From positions 62,001 through 126,000 of the forward strand of contig CAKQSB010000001.1 of NCBI GenBank assembly GCA_934271735.1: a DNA stretch of 64,000 nt, read 5' to 3'. Positions 30,770 through 39,588 of this stretch are shown here, piece by piece. The notes below the pieces were generated by a model, which searched no databases, was not told the origin of the DNA, and was given only the letters and a program-made list of their open reading frames with translations. Positions within the stretch are counted from its first letter, which is position 1, and each line of letters opens with the position of its first letter. Source of the stretch: an uncultured Clostridia bacterium (GTDB lineage Bacteria > Bacillota > Clostridia > Christensenellales > Borkfalkiaceae). The position numbers and the translations under genes are program-made.

Positions 30770-33700
30770 ATGGAAAAGTTTTATTTGGGAATTGATATCG
30801 GAACAAACTCCGTGGGAATGGCTTGTACCGATGAAAATTACAACCTTTTACGCGCAAAAGGCGTAGATTGTTGGTCTGTACGCCTGTTCGACGAAAGCAA
30901 AACGGCAGCGGAACGCAGAACTTTCAGAACCGCGAGAAGAAGGCTTGAAAGACGAAAATATCGCATTTCTCTTTTGCAGGCTCTCTTCGCGCCGTTTATC
31001 GAAGACAAAACGTTTTTCATAAGGCTGAACGACAGTCAGCTTCTGCCCGAGGACAAAAACGCCGCGCTTTGCGGAGATAAAAACAATTTGTTCAAAGACA
31101 GCGGTTACACGGACAAAGAATTTCACACGCAATTCCCGACGGTTTATCATTTAAGAAAGGCTCTTCTCGGCGACGGAGATTATGATTTAAGACTTTACTA
31201 TCTCGCGTTGCACCACATAATAAAATACAGAGGTCATTTCCTTTTCGAGGGAAGTATGAGCGACATCCGCAATATATCCAAACTTTTCACGGCGCTCGAT
31301 ATGTCTGTCGAAAACGTTTACGGCGACGACTTTTTCGAGTTTAACCCGTCCTTATCGGAAAGCGCGAAAGAAATTTTGCTCGATCCGAAAAAGAGAATCC
31401 GCGAAAAACAATCGTCTCTCGAGAAACTTTTCGGCGCGGAAGAAAAAGAAGCCAAAGAAATGATAAAAGCTCTCTGCGGCGCGAAAATATCGCCGAGCAT
31501 ACTGTTCGGCGAAGCTTTCAAGGAGACGAAATCCTTTTCGTTTAAAGAATTGAACGACGAAGCGTTCGACGCTATGGCTTCTTCTTACGGGGATTATTAC
31601 GCCGTTCTGGAAGCGTTGCGTTCAATTTTCAGTTTCATCACCTTTGAAAAACTCCTTGCGGGACACCCCGATATTTCGTCCGCAATGATTTCGGTTTACG
31701 AAAAGCACAAAGCAGACCTCAGACAACTCAAAGACTTTTTAAAAGCCGAATCCCCGGAAACTTACGTTAAGGTTTTCAAAAGCGCGAACGAAAAACACAA
31801 TTACGCAAATTATATCGGTTACACGAAAAAAGGCGGCGACAAAAAGAAAGTAAAACCCTGCAAAGACGACGAATTTTATACTTACCTCAAGAAGACAATC
31901 TCGGCAATCGAGGCAAAGGACGAAGAAACGAAAACAAAAATTCTCCTTGAAATCGAAAACGGGACTTTCCTGCCTAAAATTCTGCATTCCGACAACGGCT
32001 TGTTCCCGCACCAGGTGAACGAGGACGAGCTTGTTAAAATAGTCGCGAATATGGCGAAGTCCCACCCCGAAACAAGCGAAATCGCAGAGAAAATTCTGCC
32101 GCTTTTCAGATTCAGAATACCTTATTACGTCGGACCGCTGACAGGGTCGAAAGAGACCAGCTGGGTCGTAAAACGTTCAAACGAAAAAATCACTCCTTGG
32201 AATTTCGACGAAATCGTCGATAAATCCGCAAGCAACGAAGCGTTTATGCGAAGAATGACGAACAAATGCAGCTATCTTCACGGCGAGAACGTTTTGCCGA
32301 AAGCTTCCGTTCTTTATCAGAAATATAACGTTTTAAACCAACTGAACAAGCTTAAAATCAACGACAGACCGCTTCCGAATGTCGAAATAAAGCAGAAGAT
32401 TTTCAACGAGCTTTATTTGAAATACGTTAAAGTCACGGATAAAAAAATTATCGATTTTCTCGTAAGAAACGGCGAAATTTCGCCCGAAGAGGCAAAAACG
32501 ATTACGCTCGGCGGCAAGGACGGCGAAATAAACGCTTCTATGTCGTCCTATATTCAGCTCAAAAAAATTCTCGGCGAATTTGTTGATTCCGATATCGAAA
32601 GCGGAAACGGCGTTTGCGAAAAAATCATACTCTGGCACACATTAAACACCGATAAATCCGTCGTCGAAAATCTTATACTTAAAAATTACGGAGATATACT
32701 TGTCATCAAATCGAACATAAAAGCTCTCAAAGGGCTTTCGTTCAAGGACTTCGGCAGACTTTCGGAAAAGTTCCTTACGGGGCTTCTTGCCTGCGATAAG
32801 GAAACCGGCGAAATAGTTTCCGTTATGGATTTGTTGTACAACACCAACAAAAATCTCAACGAAATTTTGTTCGACGAAATATATAATTTCGGCGAGCTTA
32901 TCAAAGCCGAAAACGGCGAAACGAGCAGCGAAATAACCTATAAAGACATTGAGGAATTATATGTTTCGCCCGCCGTCCGCAGAGGAATATGGCAATCACT
33001 CGTTATGGCGGACGAATACGTTAAAGCGATCGGTAAAGATCCCGATAAAATCTTTATCGAGGTTACGCGAGAGGACGGCGTTAAAGGAGACGCGGGCAGA
33101 AAACTTTCCCGCAAAAAACAGCTTTCCGAAAAATACAAAGCCGTAAAGGACGGCGCGTATAACGATATTATTACCGAACTTAACTCGGAAGAAACTACCG
33201 ATATGAAATTAAGGCAGGAGCGTTTGTATTTATATTTCCGTCAACTCGGAAAGTGCGCGTACAGCGGAAATCAAATAGACTTGTCCGCATTAAACACGGA
33301 TAGGTACGACGTGGATCATATTCTGCCGCGTTGTTACACAAAGGACGACAGTATCGACAACAAAGTTCTTGTTTTAAGAAGCTGCAACGCGGACAAGCAG
33401 GATAAATATCCCGTTCCCGAAAAATTCCGTCAACCCGCGCTTTGGAAACTGCTTCTCGACAAAAAGCTTATCGAAAAAAAGACTTTCGACAGACTTATGC
33501 GAACAGAGCCTCTCGGCGAAAACGATTATAACGACTTTATCAATCGTCAAAAAGTCTTCACCGATCAGACGGCTAAAGCCGTTGCGGAACTTATGAAAAG
33601 AAAATATCCCGAAACGAAAATCGTTTACAGCAAAGCCAAAAACGTTTCGGACTTCAAGGCTCGCTCTGATTTTTTCAAATGCAGAGAGACAAACAACCTT

Positions 33701-34780
33701 CACCACGCAAGAGACGCTTATCTTAACGTTGTTGTCGGAAACGTTTACGATACTTGTTTCTCAAAACCTATCGATATGTTCCGTAGGGTCGGCGACGAAT
33801 GGAGAGAATATAACCTTGACAAGATGTTCACAAGAAATGTAAAAGGAGCGTGGGACAAAAATTCGCTCGAAAAAGTCAAAACAACTTTCGAAAAACATAC
33901 GATGTCCGTTTCGCAATACGCTTACTGCAACAAAGCCGAATTTTACAATCAAACGGTTTATCCGAAAGGCTCGTCCGGGATAACCGCGCCGAGAAAAAGT
34001 TCGGGCGCTCTCAGCGACGTTGCGAAATACGGCGGTTATATGTCGCAAAAAACAGCTTATTTTGCAATCGTCTCTTCTATGAACGCCAAAGGAAACAGGA
34101 TAAAAACCATCGAAGCCGTCCCCGTTCTTACCGCTTACAAATTAAAAAACGACCCGAATGCGCTGAACGATTATTTCTCTTCTTACCTTGATTCTCCGGA
34201 AATATTGATTCCGAAAATCAAGATTCGTCAGCTCATCTCGTATAACGGCACACCCGTATATATTGCCGGAATGACCGGAAACTATATAATCGTACATAAC
34301 GCCGTCGAATTGTTTACCGACAGCAAAACAGACGAATACGTCAACGCATTGTTAAAATTGCTCGATATGAGTAAGGCGGGAACAATAAAGGAAGAAAACG
34401 GAGAATATATCATAAAAACAAACCGCAATAAGGACAGAAAGCTTGTAATAAATCGTGAAAGCAACATCGCCCTTTATGAAGAATTGAAAACCAGACTTGA
34501 TAAACCGATTTATCAGGGAATTTCTCCGTTTTCCACATTCAGAAACAACCTTGAAAAAGGCAAAGAAAAATTTGAAACCCTTTCAGTTTTGGATCAAAGC
34601 GAAGTTCTTGTGCAGATACTTAAATTTTTCAAATGCGATGCCGCCCCCTCGAATTTAACGCTGATCGGCGGAAGCGGAATAAGCGGAAAAGTCTTATTCA
34701 ATAAAGATATTACACTCGTAAATTTCAAAATTATCGGGAAATCCCCTGCGGGACTTACCGAAAGAATAAAAACGGTGTGA
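30770..34780 (+). CDS. cas9: CRISPR-associated endonuclease Cas9, type II-A
   Basis: RNA-guided DNA nuclease using crRNA and tracrRNA. From 30770 it is 1336 residues, the II-A size class. Visible parts: RuvC-I FYLGIDIGTNSVGMA (Asp9), Arg-rich bridge helix RTFRTARRRLERRKYR near residue 50, RuvC-II KIFIEVTRE (about 760), HNH core YDVDHILPRCY (about 848), RuvC-III NNLHHARDAYLN (about 977), then the PAM-interacting region. All nuclease residues are intact, so it should cut. The ATG at 30770 is preferred (AAGGA 11 bases upstream); the one at 30749 has no ribosome site and lies in the tracrRNA promoter. cas1 starts one base after the stop. Confidence 0.96.
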   Translation: MEKFYLGIDIGTNSVGMACTDENYNLLRAKGVDCWSVRLFDESKTAAERRTFRTARRRLERRKYRISLLQALFAPFIEDKTFFIRLNDSQLLPEDKNAALCGDKNNLFKDSGYTDKEFHTQFPTVYHLRKALLGDGDYDLRLYYLALHHIIKYRGHFLFEGSMSDIRNISKLFTALDMSVENVYGDDFFEFNPSLSESAKEILLDPKKRIREKQSSLEKLFGAEEKEAKEMIKALCGAKISPSILFGEAFKETKSFSFKELNDEAFDAMASSYGDYYAVLEALRSIFSFITFEKLLAGHPDISSAMISVYEKHKADLRQLKDFLKAESPETYVKVFKSANEKHNYANYIGYTKKGGDKKKVKPCKDDEFYTYLKKTISAIEAKDEETKTKILLEIENGTFLPKILHSDNGLFPHQVNEDELVKIVANMAKSHPETSEIAEKILPLFRFRIPYYVGPLTGSKETSWVVKRSNEKITPWNFDEIVDKSASNEAFMRRMTNKCSYLHGENVLPKASVLYQKYNVLNQLNKLKINDRPLPNVEIKQKIFNELYLKYVKVTDKKIIDFLVRNGEISPEEAKTITLGGKDGEINASMSSYIQLKKILGEFVDSDIESGNGVCEKIILWHTLNTDKSVVENLILKNYGDILVIKSNIKALKGLSFKDFGRLSEKFLTGLLACDKETGEIVSVMDLLYNTNKNLNEILFDEIYNFGELIKAENGETSSEITYKDIEELYVSPAVRRGIWQSLVMADEYVKAIGKDPDKIFIEVTREDGVKGDAGRKLSRKKQLSEKYKAVKDGAYNDIITELNSEETTDMKLRQERLYLYFRQLGKCAYSGNQIDLSALNTDRYDVDHILPRCYTKDDSIDNKVLVLRSCNADKQDKYPVPEKFRQPALWKLLLDKKLIEKKTFDRLMRTEPLGENDYNDFINRQKVFTDQTAKAVAELMKRKYPETKIVYSKAKNVSDFKARSDFFKCRETNNLHHARDAYLNVVVGNVYDTCFSKPIDMFRRVGDEWREYNLDKMFTRNVKGAWDKNSLEKVKTTFEKHTMSVSQYAYCNKAEFYNQTVYPKGSSGITAPRKSSGALSDVAKYGGYMSQKTAYFAIVSSMNAKGNRIKTIEAVPVLTAYKLKNDPNALNDYFSSYLDSPEILIPKIKIRQLISYNGTPVYIAGMTGNYIIVHNAVELFTDSKTDEYVNALLKLLDMSKAGTIKEENGEYIIKTNRNKDRKLVINRESNIALYEELKTRLDKPIYQGISPFSTFRNNLEKGKEKFETLSVLDQSEVLVQILKFFKCDAAPSNLTLIGGSGISGKVLFNKDITLVNFKIIGKSPAGLTERIKTV

Positions 34781-34781
34781 T

Positions 34782-35657
34782 ATGGGATTTCGTACGGTTA
34801 TCGTTAATTCGCGGTGCAAACTTGAATTTCGGCTTAACTTTATGATTCTTCGCGGAGAAACGGAAAAACGCATTTATATCGACGAAATCAACACGCTTAT
34901 CGTTCAAAGTACGGCGGTGTCGCTCACCGCCGCGCTTTTGGCGGAACTTGTTAAAAATGGCGTTAAAGTTATTTTCTGCGACGAAAAATACAACCCGTCC
35001 TCCGAACTTGTCCCCTATTACGGCGCACACAACACCTCTAAACGTTATAAGCAACAAACCGAATGGAAGCAAAGCGTTAAAGACGAAATCTGGCGACTTG
35101 TAATCAAAAAGAAAATATTCAATCAACAGGAACTTCTTTTAAAAAACAATTTCAAAGAGGAAGCAGATCTTCTCGGACAGTATATTTCCGAGGTTCAGGC
35201 GGGCGATAGTACAAATCGGGAAGGACACGCGGCGAAAGTTTATTTTAACTGTCTTTTGCCAAGCGGCGTAACAAGGCGAAGCGGCGGATTTTTGAACGGT
35301 TGCTTGAATTACGGGTATGCCGTTCTTTTGTCCGCATTCAACAGAGAAATAGTTGCAAGCGGCTATCTCACGCAATTCGGGATATGGCACGATAACGAAT
35401 TCAATCAATTCAATCTCTCGTCCGACCTTATGGAGCCTATCCGAACGATTGTCGACGAAACGGCGCTGAAAATCCCCGACGGCGACAAGGATTTTAAAAG
35501 AAAAATGGCTAATATTCTTAATTTCAAGGCTGTTTTCAATCAAAAAAACACCACGCTCGACGTGGCGATTCGTCAATATGTGAAAACAGTTTTCGCCGCG
35601 CTTGAAAACGATGATCCCGAGCTGATTATCTTCCCCGAAAACATAGATGAACAATAA
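34782..35657 (+). CDS. cas1: CRISPR integrase Cas1
   Basis: Metal-dependent integrase subunit that inserts new spacers with Cas2. The 291-residue protein has the N-terminal beta domain and the C-terminal helical domain with NREGHAAKVYF (catalytic Glu near residue 147) and GIWHDNEFNQFNLSSDLMEP (His near 204 and acidic ligand near 217), which is the II-A Cas1 pattern. It overlaps cas2 by 11 bases. Complete and apparently functional. Confidence 0.95.
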   Translation: MGFRTVIVNSRCKLEFRLNFMILRGETEKRIYIDEINTLIVQSTAVSLTAALLAELVKNGVKVIFCDEKYNPSSELVPYYGAHNTSKRYKQQTEWKQSVKDEIWRLVIKKKIFNQQELLLKNNFKEEADLLGQYISEVQAGDSTNREGHAAKVYFNCLLPSGVTRRSGGFLNGCLNYGYAVLLSAFNREIVASGYLTQFGIWHDNEFNQFNLSSDLMEPIRTIVDETALKIPDGDKDFKRKMANILNFKAVFNQKNTTLDVAIRQYVKTVFAALENDDPELIIFPENIDEQ

Positions 35658-35967
35658 ATTTATGCGATTATTGATTTTTTTCGATCTCCCTGTCGAAACC
35701 TCGAAAAACAGAAGAGAATATTCCCGTTTTCATAAATTTCTGATTAAAAACGGGTTTATTATGATGCAAAAATCCGTATATTCGAAGCTTGTCATAAACA
35801 ATGTAACAAGCTCGGCGGTAAGAGCAAAAATATCAAAAAATCTTCCTCCCGAAGGGATAATAGAACTTCTGGAAGTTACGGAAAATCAATTCGCGAAAAT
35901 AGAATATCTCGTCGGCGAAAAACAAAGTATCGTCGAGGAAAGTATGGATAGATTAGTAGAATTATGA
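35647..35967 (+). CDS. cas2: CRISPR-associated protein Cas2
   Basis: Small ferredoxin-fold partner that bridges Cas1 dimers in the spacer integration complex. The 106-residue protein opens with MRLLIFFDLPVETSKNRREY, has the FLIKNGFIMMQKSVYSKLV strand-helix part and ends with a short acidic tail. An extra upstream codon group MNNKF precedes the usual MRLL start, so the start could be six codons later. It overlaps cas1 and csn2 (four bases). Confidence 0.95.
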   Translation: MNNKFMRLLIFFDLPVETSKNRREYSRFHKFLIKNGFIMMQKSVYSKLVINNVTSSAVRAKISKNLPPEGIIELLEVTENQFAKIEYLVGEKQSIVEESMDRLVEL

Positions 35968-36656
35968 TAAGGATATCTACGGCAAATATCGAAACCGAAA
36001 TGGTTTTAATCGATTATAGTCCGCTTATTCTAATAGAGGAAAATCCCTGCGAATTTTTCAAAACCGTCGACAGTCTTAACAAGGCTTTCTCAGAAGACGA
36101 CTCGGATTTTACGTTTTGGGATAACGACGAATCGTTTTCCCCGCAGAAAAAAGGAGAAATTCTCACGGATTTGTTTTCTTTTGAATTAACGGATAAAAAA
36201 ATAATCAATTTACTTTATAAAAAACTGCAAAACAATTTTTTGAGCGGTTCATATTTAGTTCCGTTCAACGAAATTATCGCAAGAACCGACAATTTTTTAT
36301 CGGACTTATTCTCCACGGTCGATTTTTCGCTCGATTACAACGAATTTACTCTCGAAGACTTATTGAAAATCTGTTCCGTTAAACCCGCAAAGACTTACGA
36401 CTCCCTCCTCGAAAAAATTATTTGTTACATTAATGTTTTTGCTTCCTTGAAAAACATTTGCTTCTTTGTTTTTGTAAATATAAAGGACGTTTTGCCCGAC
36501 GAACAATTAAAACAACTTTACAAGCATTGTTCTTTGCATAAAATATCGCTTTTTTTGATTGAAAGTCAGAAAAAACGCTCTCTTTTAGCCGAGGAAAGAG
36601 CGATAATCATAACCGAAGATTTATGCGAAATAGTTGAAAACTTTTCGGATTTATGA
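35964..36656 (+). CDS. csn2: CRISPR-associated protein Csn2
   Basis: Ring-forming DNA-end-binding protein of the II-A adaptation complex, the marker of subtype II-A. The 230-residue protein is of the usual length and begins with the short beta segment TANIETEMVLIDYSPLILIE, with an alpha/beta core continuing to NICFFVFVNIKDVLPDEQLK and IISLFLIE-like C-terminal strands. Sequence similarity in this family is low, so its position after cas2 and before the array carries weight. It overlaps cas2 by four bases. Confidence 0.88.
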   Translation: MIRISTANIETEMVLIDYSPLILIEENPCEFFKTVDSLNKAFSEDDSDFTFWDNDESFSPQKKGEILTDLFSFELTDKKIINLLYKKLQNNFLSGSYLVPFNEIIARTDNFLSDLFSTVDFSLDYNEFTLEDLLKICSVKPAKTYDSLLEKIICYINVFASLKNICFFVFVNIKDVLPDEQLKQLYKHCSLHKISLFLIESQKKRSLLAEERAIIITEDLCEIVENFSDL

Positions 36657-36720
36657 TATAATAAATTAAAATAAAACAAAATAACCATGCGGCAGCGTGC
36701 GGTTTTCAGCCTTATTTGAG
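36657..36720 (+). promoter_or_regulatory. CRISPR leader with ATTTGAG anchor
   Basis: Sixty-four AT-rich bases between csn2 and repeat 1. They end with ATTTGAG (36714-36720) exactly at the repeat. This is the leader-anchoring sequence that directs spacer insertion in streptococcal II-A systems. Confidence 0.8.
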
Positions 36721-37416
36721 GTTTGAGAGCCTTGTTATTTTGTAATACTCTTAAACATAAAAGGCGGTAAGGCATTAATTCCGATAGTTTGAGAGCCTTG
36801 TTATTTTGTAATACTCTTAAACGCAAATACGGGAACGCCGTCGGTGACGGTAGTTTGAGAGCCTTGTTATTTTGTAATACTCTTAAACGGAAATAAAAAA
36901 GGTTGAGAAAGACGGCTCGTTTGAGAGCCTTGTTATTTTGTAATACTCTTAAACCGATAACTTCATCAAAGTTTTACGGAGTACGTTTGAGAGCCTTGTT
37001 ATTTTGTAATACTCTTAAACCTTTTTTCAATAGCAAATTTTACAATTTAAGTTTGAGAGCCTTGTTATTTTGTAATACTCTTAAACACCGCAAAGGAGTT
37101 AAAAATGAAGCGTAAAGTTTGAGAGCCTTGTTATTTTGTAATACTCTTAAACGGAAGAATACGCGAGGGAGAATAAAGAATGGTTTGAGAGCCTTGTTAT
37201 TTTGTAATACTCTTAAACGTCAAATGGTGTATTTCCCCTTGAACGAGAGTTTGAGAGCCTTGTTATTTTGTAATACTCTTAAACAAACGAGAAAGACCGC
37301 AACATCAAATGCAAGTTTGAGAGCCTTGTTATTTTGTAATACTCTTAAACGGTCAACCAATTACGGTAAATCCGAAGCACGTTTGAGAGCCTTGTTATTT
37401 TGTAATATTCTTATAT
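36721..37416 (+). CRISPR. Type II-A CRISPR array, 11 repeats and 10 spacers
   Basis: Repeats of 36 nt begin at 36721 and recur every 66 bases (36787, 36853, 36919, 36985, 37051, 37117, 37183, 37249, 37315, 37381). All spacers are exactly 30 nt. Repeats 1-10 are identical, starting GTTTGAGAGCCTTG and ending ATACTCTTAAAC; repeat 11 is decayed at its end (ATATTCTTATAT), which marks the leader-distal side. Orientation follows cas genes, leader upstream. Spacer 6 contains a ribosome site and ATG (AAAGGAGTTAAAAATGAAG), as from a phage gene start. Confidence 0.98.
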
Positions 37417-37429
37417 CGAGGAAACAAAA

Positions 37430-37609
37430 ATGAATGTAGAAAAAATTTTAGACAACACAAAAACAGCAATTGAAGAATTACATATATCTCCCGATAATCT
37501 TGTTTTGGCAATTACGAAATTGCTCGAAATCACTCACGCCCACGGATTAGATAAAGAATCCGTTAACGCTTTGGCGGAGTGCGGGATTGTACTTGAAATA
37601 GAGGGCTAA
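37430..37609 (+). CDS. Very small protein just after the CRISPR array
   Basis: A 59-residue frame starting 13 bases after the last repeat, with GAGGAAA as ribosome site. Sequence starts MNVEKILDNTKTAIEELHIS and includes LVLAITKLLEITHAHGLDKE, so it is helical and acidic. Not recognised. It is followed five bases later by a 63-residue gene, so the two form a unit. Their position beside an active II-A system leaves open a mobile-element or anti-CRISPR origin, but nothing in the sequence proves it. Confidence 0.5.
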   Translation: MNVEKILDNTKTAIEELHISPDNLVLAITKLLEITHAHGLDKESVNALAECGIVLEIEG

Positions 37610-37614
37610 GGAAA

Positions 37615-37806
37615 ATGGCACGGAGTGAAGCACAAAAAGCCGCAGACAAAAAATATGCGCAGAAAATAAATGGAAAATACAAACCTTTTATAGTGAATTT
37701 GTCTCCGGAGGAACTCGAAAGTATCAATGCCGTTATTGCCTCATCTGGAATGAAAAAAGCCGAGTTTTTAAGATGGGCAGTAAAAGAATTGCAAACCCGC
37801 TTATAA
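37615..37806 (+). CDS. Small ribbon-helix-helix-like protein
   Basis: A 63-residue basic protein: MARSEAQKAADKKYAQKING, then a short strand KYKPFIVNLSPEELES and helices SINAVIASSGMKKAEFLRWA. A strand followed by two helices with a GMKKAEFLRWA turn matches ribbon-helix-helix DNA-binding proteins of phage and plasmid type. AAGGAAA precedes the ATG. A terminator follows at 37868. Its partner gene is the 59-residue frame upstream. Possible remains of a mobile element. Confidence 0.55.
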   Translation: MARSEAQKAADKKYAQKINGKYKPFIVNLSPEELESINAVIASSGMKKAEFLRWAVKELQTRL

Positions 37807-37867
37807 AGGAAAATAACCTGACGAATTCTACCTTATTACCGTAATTTACAATTGAAAAATTTTTTCG

Positions 37868-37892
37868 GGCGGCATTTGCCGCCTTTTTTCTT
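37868..37892 (+). terminator. Terminator after the small genes
   Basis: GGCGGCA and TGCCGCC form a stem with two loop bases followed by T6. Confidence 0.85.
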
Positions 37893-37910
37893 TATTTCAC
37901 TTTGTTTTGT

Positions 37911-37939
37911 TTGACATAAAAGGGAAACGATGTTATACT
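37911..37939 (+). promoter_or_regulatory. Promoter of the TetR-ABC operon with palindromic -10
   Basis: TTGACA (37911-37916), 17 bases, TATACT (37934-37939). GTTATACTATAAC (37932-37944) is a perfect 13-bp palindrome over the -10, a likely TetR site. Confidence 0.65.
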
Positions 37940-38035
37940 ATAACAAATGTTTTAGAACGTGTGTAAAATTCGATCCGAAAACATACAAGATACATAAATC
38001 AATAATTACGTTAAACGAAACCACGGAGGAAAAGT

Positions 38036-38698
38036 ATGCCACCGAAACCGAAATTTACAAAAGAAGAAATGGTCAACGCCGCAATCGAGCTTATTTGTGA
38101 AAAGGGTTACGACAGTCTGACTGCGAGAGAACTCGGGAAACAACTCGGAAGTTCGTCCTGCCCTATCTTCACGTTGTTTAAAGATATGGACGAACTGAAA
38201 GCCGAAGTTAAGCAAAGATCCGTGGAAGTTTTCAACGAATATATGAAAGTAGCCGAAAACTTCACGCCCGCATATAAAAAGAGAGGTATGCAATGGGTTA
38301 AATTCGCAACCGAGCAACCTCGGCTTTTCCGTCTGCTCTTTATGCAGGAAACTGACGGCGACGTCGACTTCGACGAAGCGCAGAAAATAATTCCTTTCGG
38401 AAAGCAGAACGATATAGACATAATCGTGTGCGATTACGGCGCGACCGAAGAGCAGGCCGAACACCTCTTCAAGCAAATGTGGACGTTTTGTTACGGCTTA
38501 TGCGTACTCGCCGCAACGAAGGTTTGCGCGTTTACCGAACAGGAAATCATTCAGAGCCTCGGCGAAATGTTCAGAGGTATGATTTACGTTATCAAGTCGG
38601 ACGCCGCAATCGTTGCCAAAGTAACTCCCGTATCGCTCGATGCGCCCGAAGCCGAAAAAATTAAGGCAAACCACCCCGGCTTTACGGACAAAAAATAA
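38036..38698 (+). CDS. TetR-family regulator of the adjacent ABC transporter
   Basis: A 220-residue regulator with an N-terminal helix-turn-helix (EEMVNAAIELICEKGYDSLT, ARELGKQLGSSSCPIFTLFK) and a larger ligand domain resembling TetR/WHG-type proteins. ACGGAGG lies upstream of the ATG. It is first in an operon with an ABC ATPase and its permease, behind a promoter whose -10 lies in a palindrome, so it probably represses the transporter until an export substrate binds. Confidence 0.82.
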   Translation: MPPKPKFTKEEMVNAAIELICEKGYDSLTARELGKQLGSSSCPIFTLFKDMDELKAEVKQRSVEVFNEYMKVAENFTPAYKKRGMQWVKFATEQPRLFRLLFMQETDGDVDFDEAQKIIPFGKQNDIDIIVCDYGATEEQAEHLFKQMWTFCYGLCVLAATKVCAFTEQEIIQSLGEMFRGMIYVIKSDAAIVAKVTPVSLDAPEAEKIKANHPGFTDKK

Positions 38699-38723
38699 TC
38701 CGATTAAACATAAAAATACGTGT

Positions 38724-38737
38724 TAATCGACTTATAG
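38724..38737 (+). repeat. Copy of the dispersed 14-mer TAATCGACTTATAG
   Basis: In the 95-bp gap between the TetR and ABC ATPase genes, upstream of the ATPase ribosome site. Confidence 0.8.
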
Positions 38738-38792
38738 AGGCATATTTCACAAAAAAATAAACAACACAAGGCAAAAAGCAACGGAGAATTAA

Positions 38793-39575
38793 ATGCTTAA
38801 AATAGAACACTTAACCGTGAAATACGGAGACAAAACAGCCGTGGACGACCTTTCGCTGCATATCCTTAAAGGCGAGATTTACGGCTTTATCGGACATAAC
38901 GGCGCGGGAAAAACGACCACAATAAAAGCCGCCACGGGCATACTCGCTTTTAACGACGGCGAAATCTATATCGACGGCGTTTCTATGAAAAACGACCCGT
39001 TATCCTGCAAAAAACTTCTCGCGTACATACCCGACAACCCCGATTTATACGAATATATGACGGGCGCGCAATACCTTAATTTCATTGCGGATATTTTCGG
39101 CGTTGAAACAGAAACGAGAAAGGAACTTATCGACAAATATGCGGACGATTTCGAAATCAAAAACGATCTCGGCTCGTCGATTTCGGCTTACTCGCACGGA
39201 ATGAAGCAAAAACTCGCAGTTATTTCCGCGCTTATTCATTCGCCGAAACTCATAATAATGGACGAACCGTTCGTAGGGCTCGACCCGAAAGCTTCGCATA
39301 AACTTAAAGAGATTATGCGCGAGCATTGCGATAAAGGCGGAGCGATTTTCTTCTCCACCCACGTTCTCGACACGGCGGAGAAACTTTGCGACAAAGTGGC
39401 GATCATCAAAAAAGGCAAACTCGTTAAAACAGGTACTATGGAAGAGGTTAAAGGCGACGAATCGCTCGAAAACGTCTTCCTCGAACTCGAAGGCGAGGTC
39501 GAAAGCGGAAACAAGTACGCCGACAAAAACAAAGACGGCAACACCAACGGCAAAGGCAAAAGCGAAAACGGTTGA
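38793..39575 (+). CDS. ABC transporter ATP-binding protein
   Basis: Nucleotide-binding subunit of an ABC exporter. The 260-residue protein has the Walker A motif GHNGAGKTTTIKA, the Q-loop region, the signature variant SAYSHGMKQKLA, Walker B LIIMDEPFVGLDP and the switch His in FFSTHVLD. A short Lys/Asp/Gly/Asn-rich tail closes the protein. The permease starts 13 bases downstream. The 95 bases between it and the TetR gene contain one copy of the 14-mer TAATCGACTTATAG. Confidence 0.92.
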   Translation: MLKIEHLTVKYGDKTAVDDLSLHILKGEIYGFIGHNGAGKTTTIKAATGILAFNDGEIYIDGVSMKNDPLSCKKLLAYIPDNPDLYEYMTGAQYLNFIADIFGVETETRKELIDKYADDFEIKNDLGSSISAYSHGMKQKLAVISALIHSPKLIIMDEPFVGLDPKASHKLKEIMREHCDKGGAIFFSTHVLDTAEKLCDKVAIIKKGKLVKTGTMEEVKGDESLENVFLELEGEVESGNKYADKNKDGNTNGKGKSENG

Positions 39576-39588
39576 CGAGGGAAAATAA

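Noticed and set aside
36903..37433. Open frames inside the CRISPR array
   Set aside because: They repeat the same short peptide with the 66-base period and are translations of the repeats.
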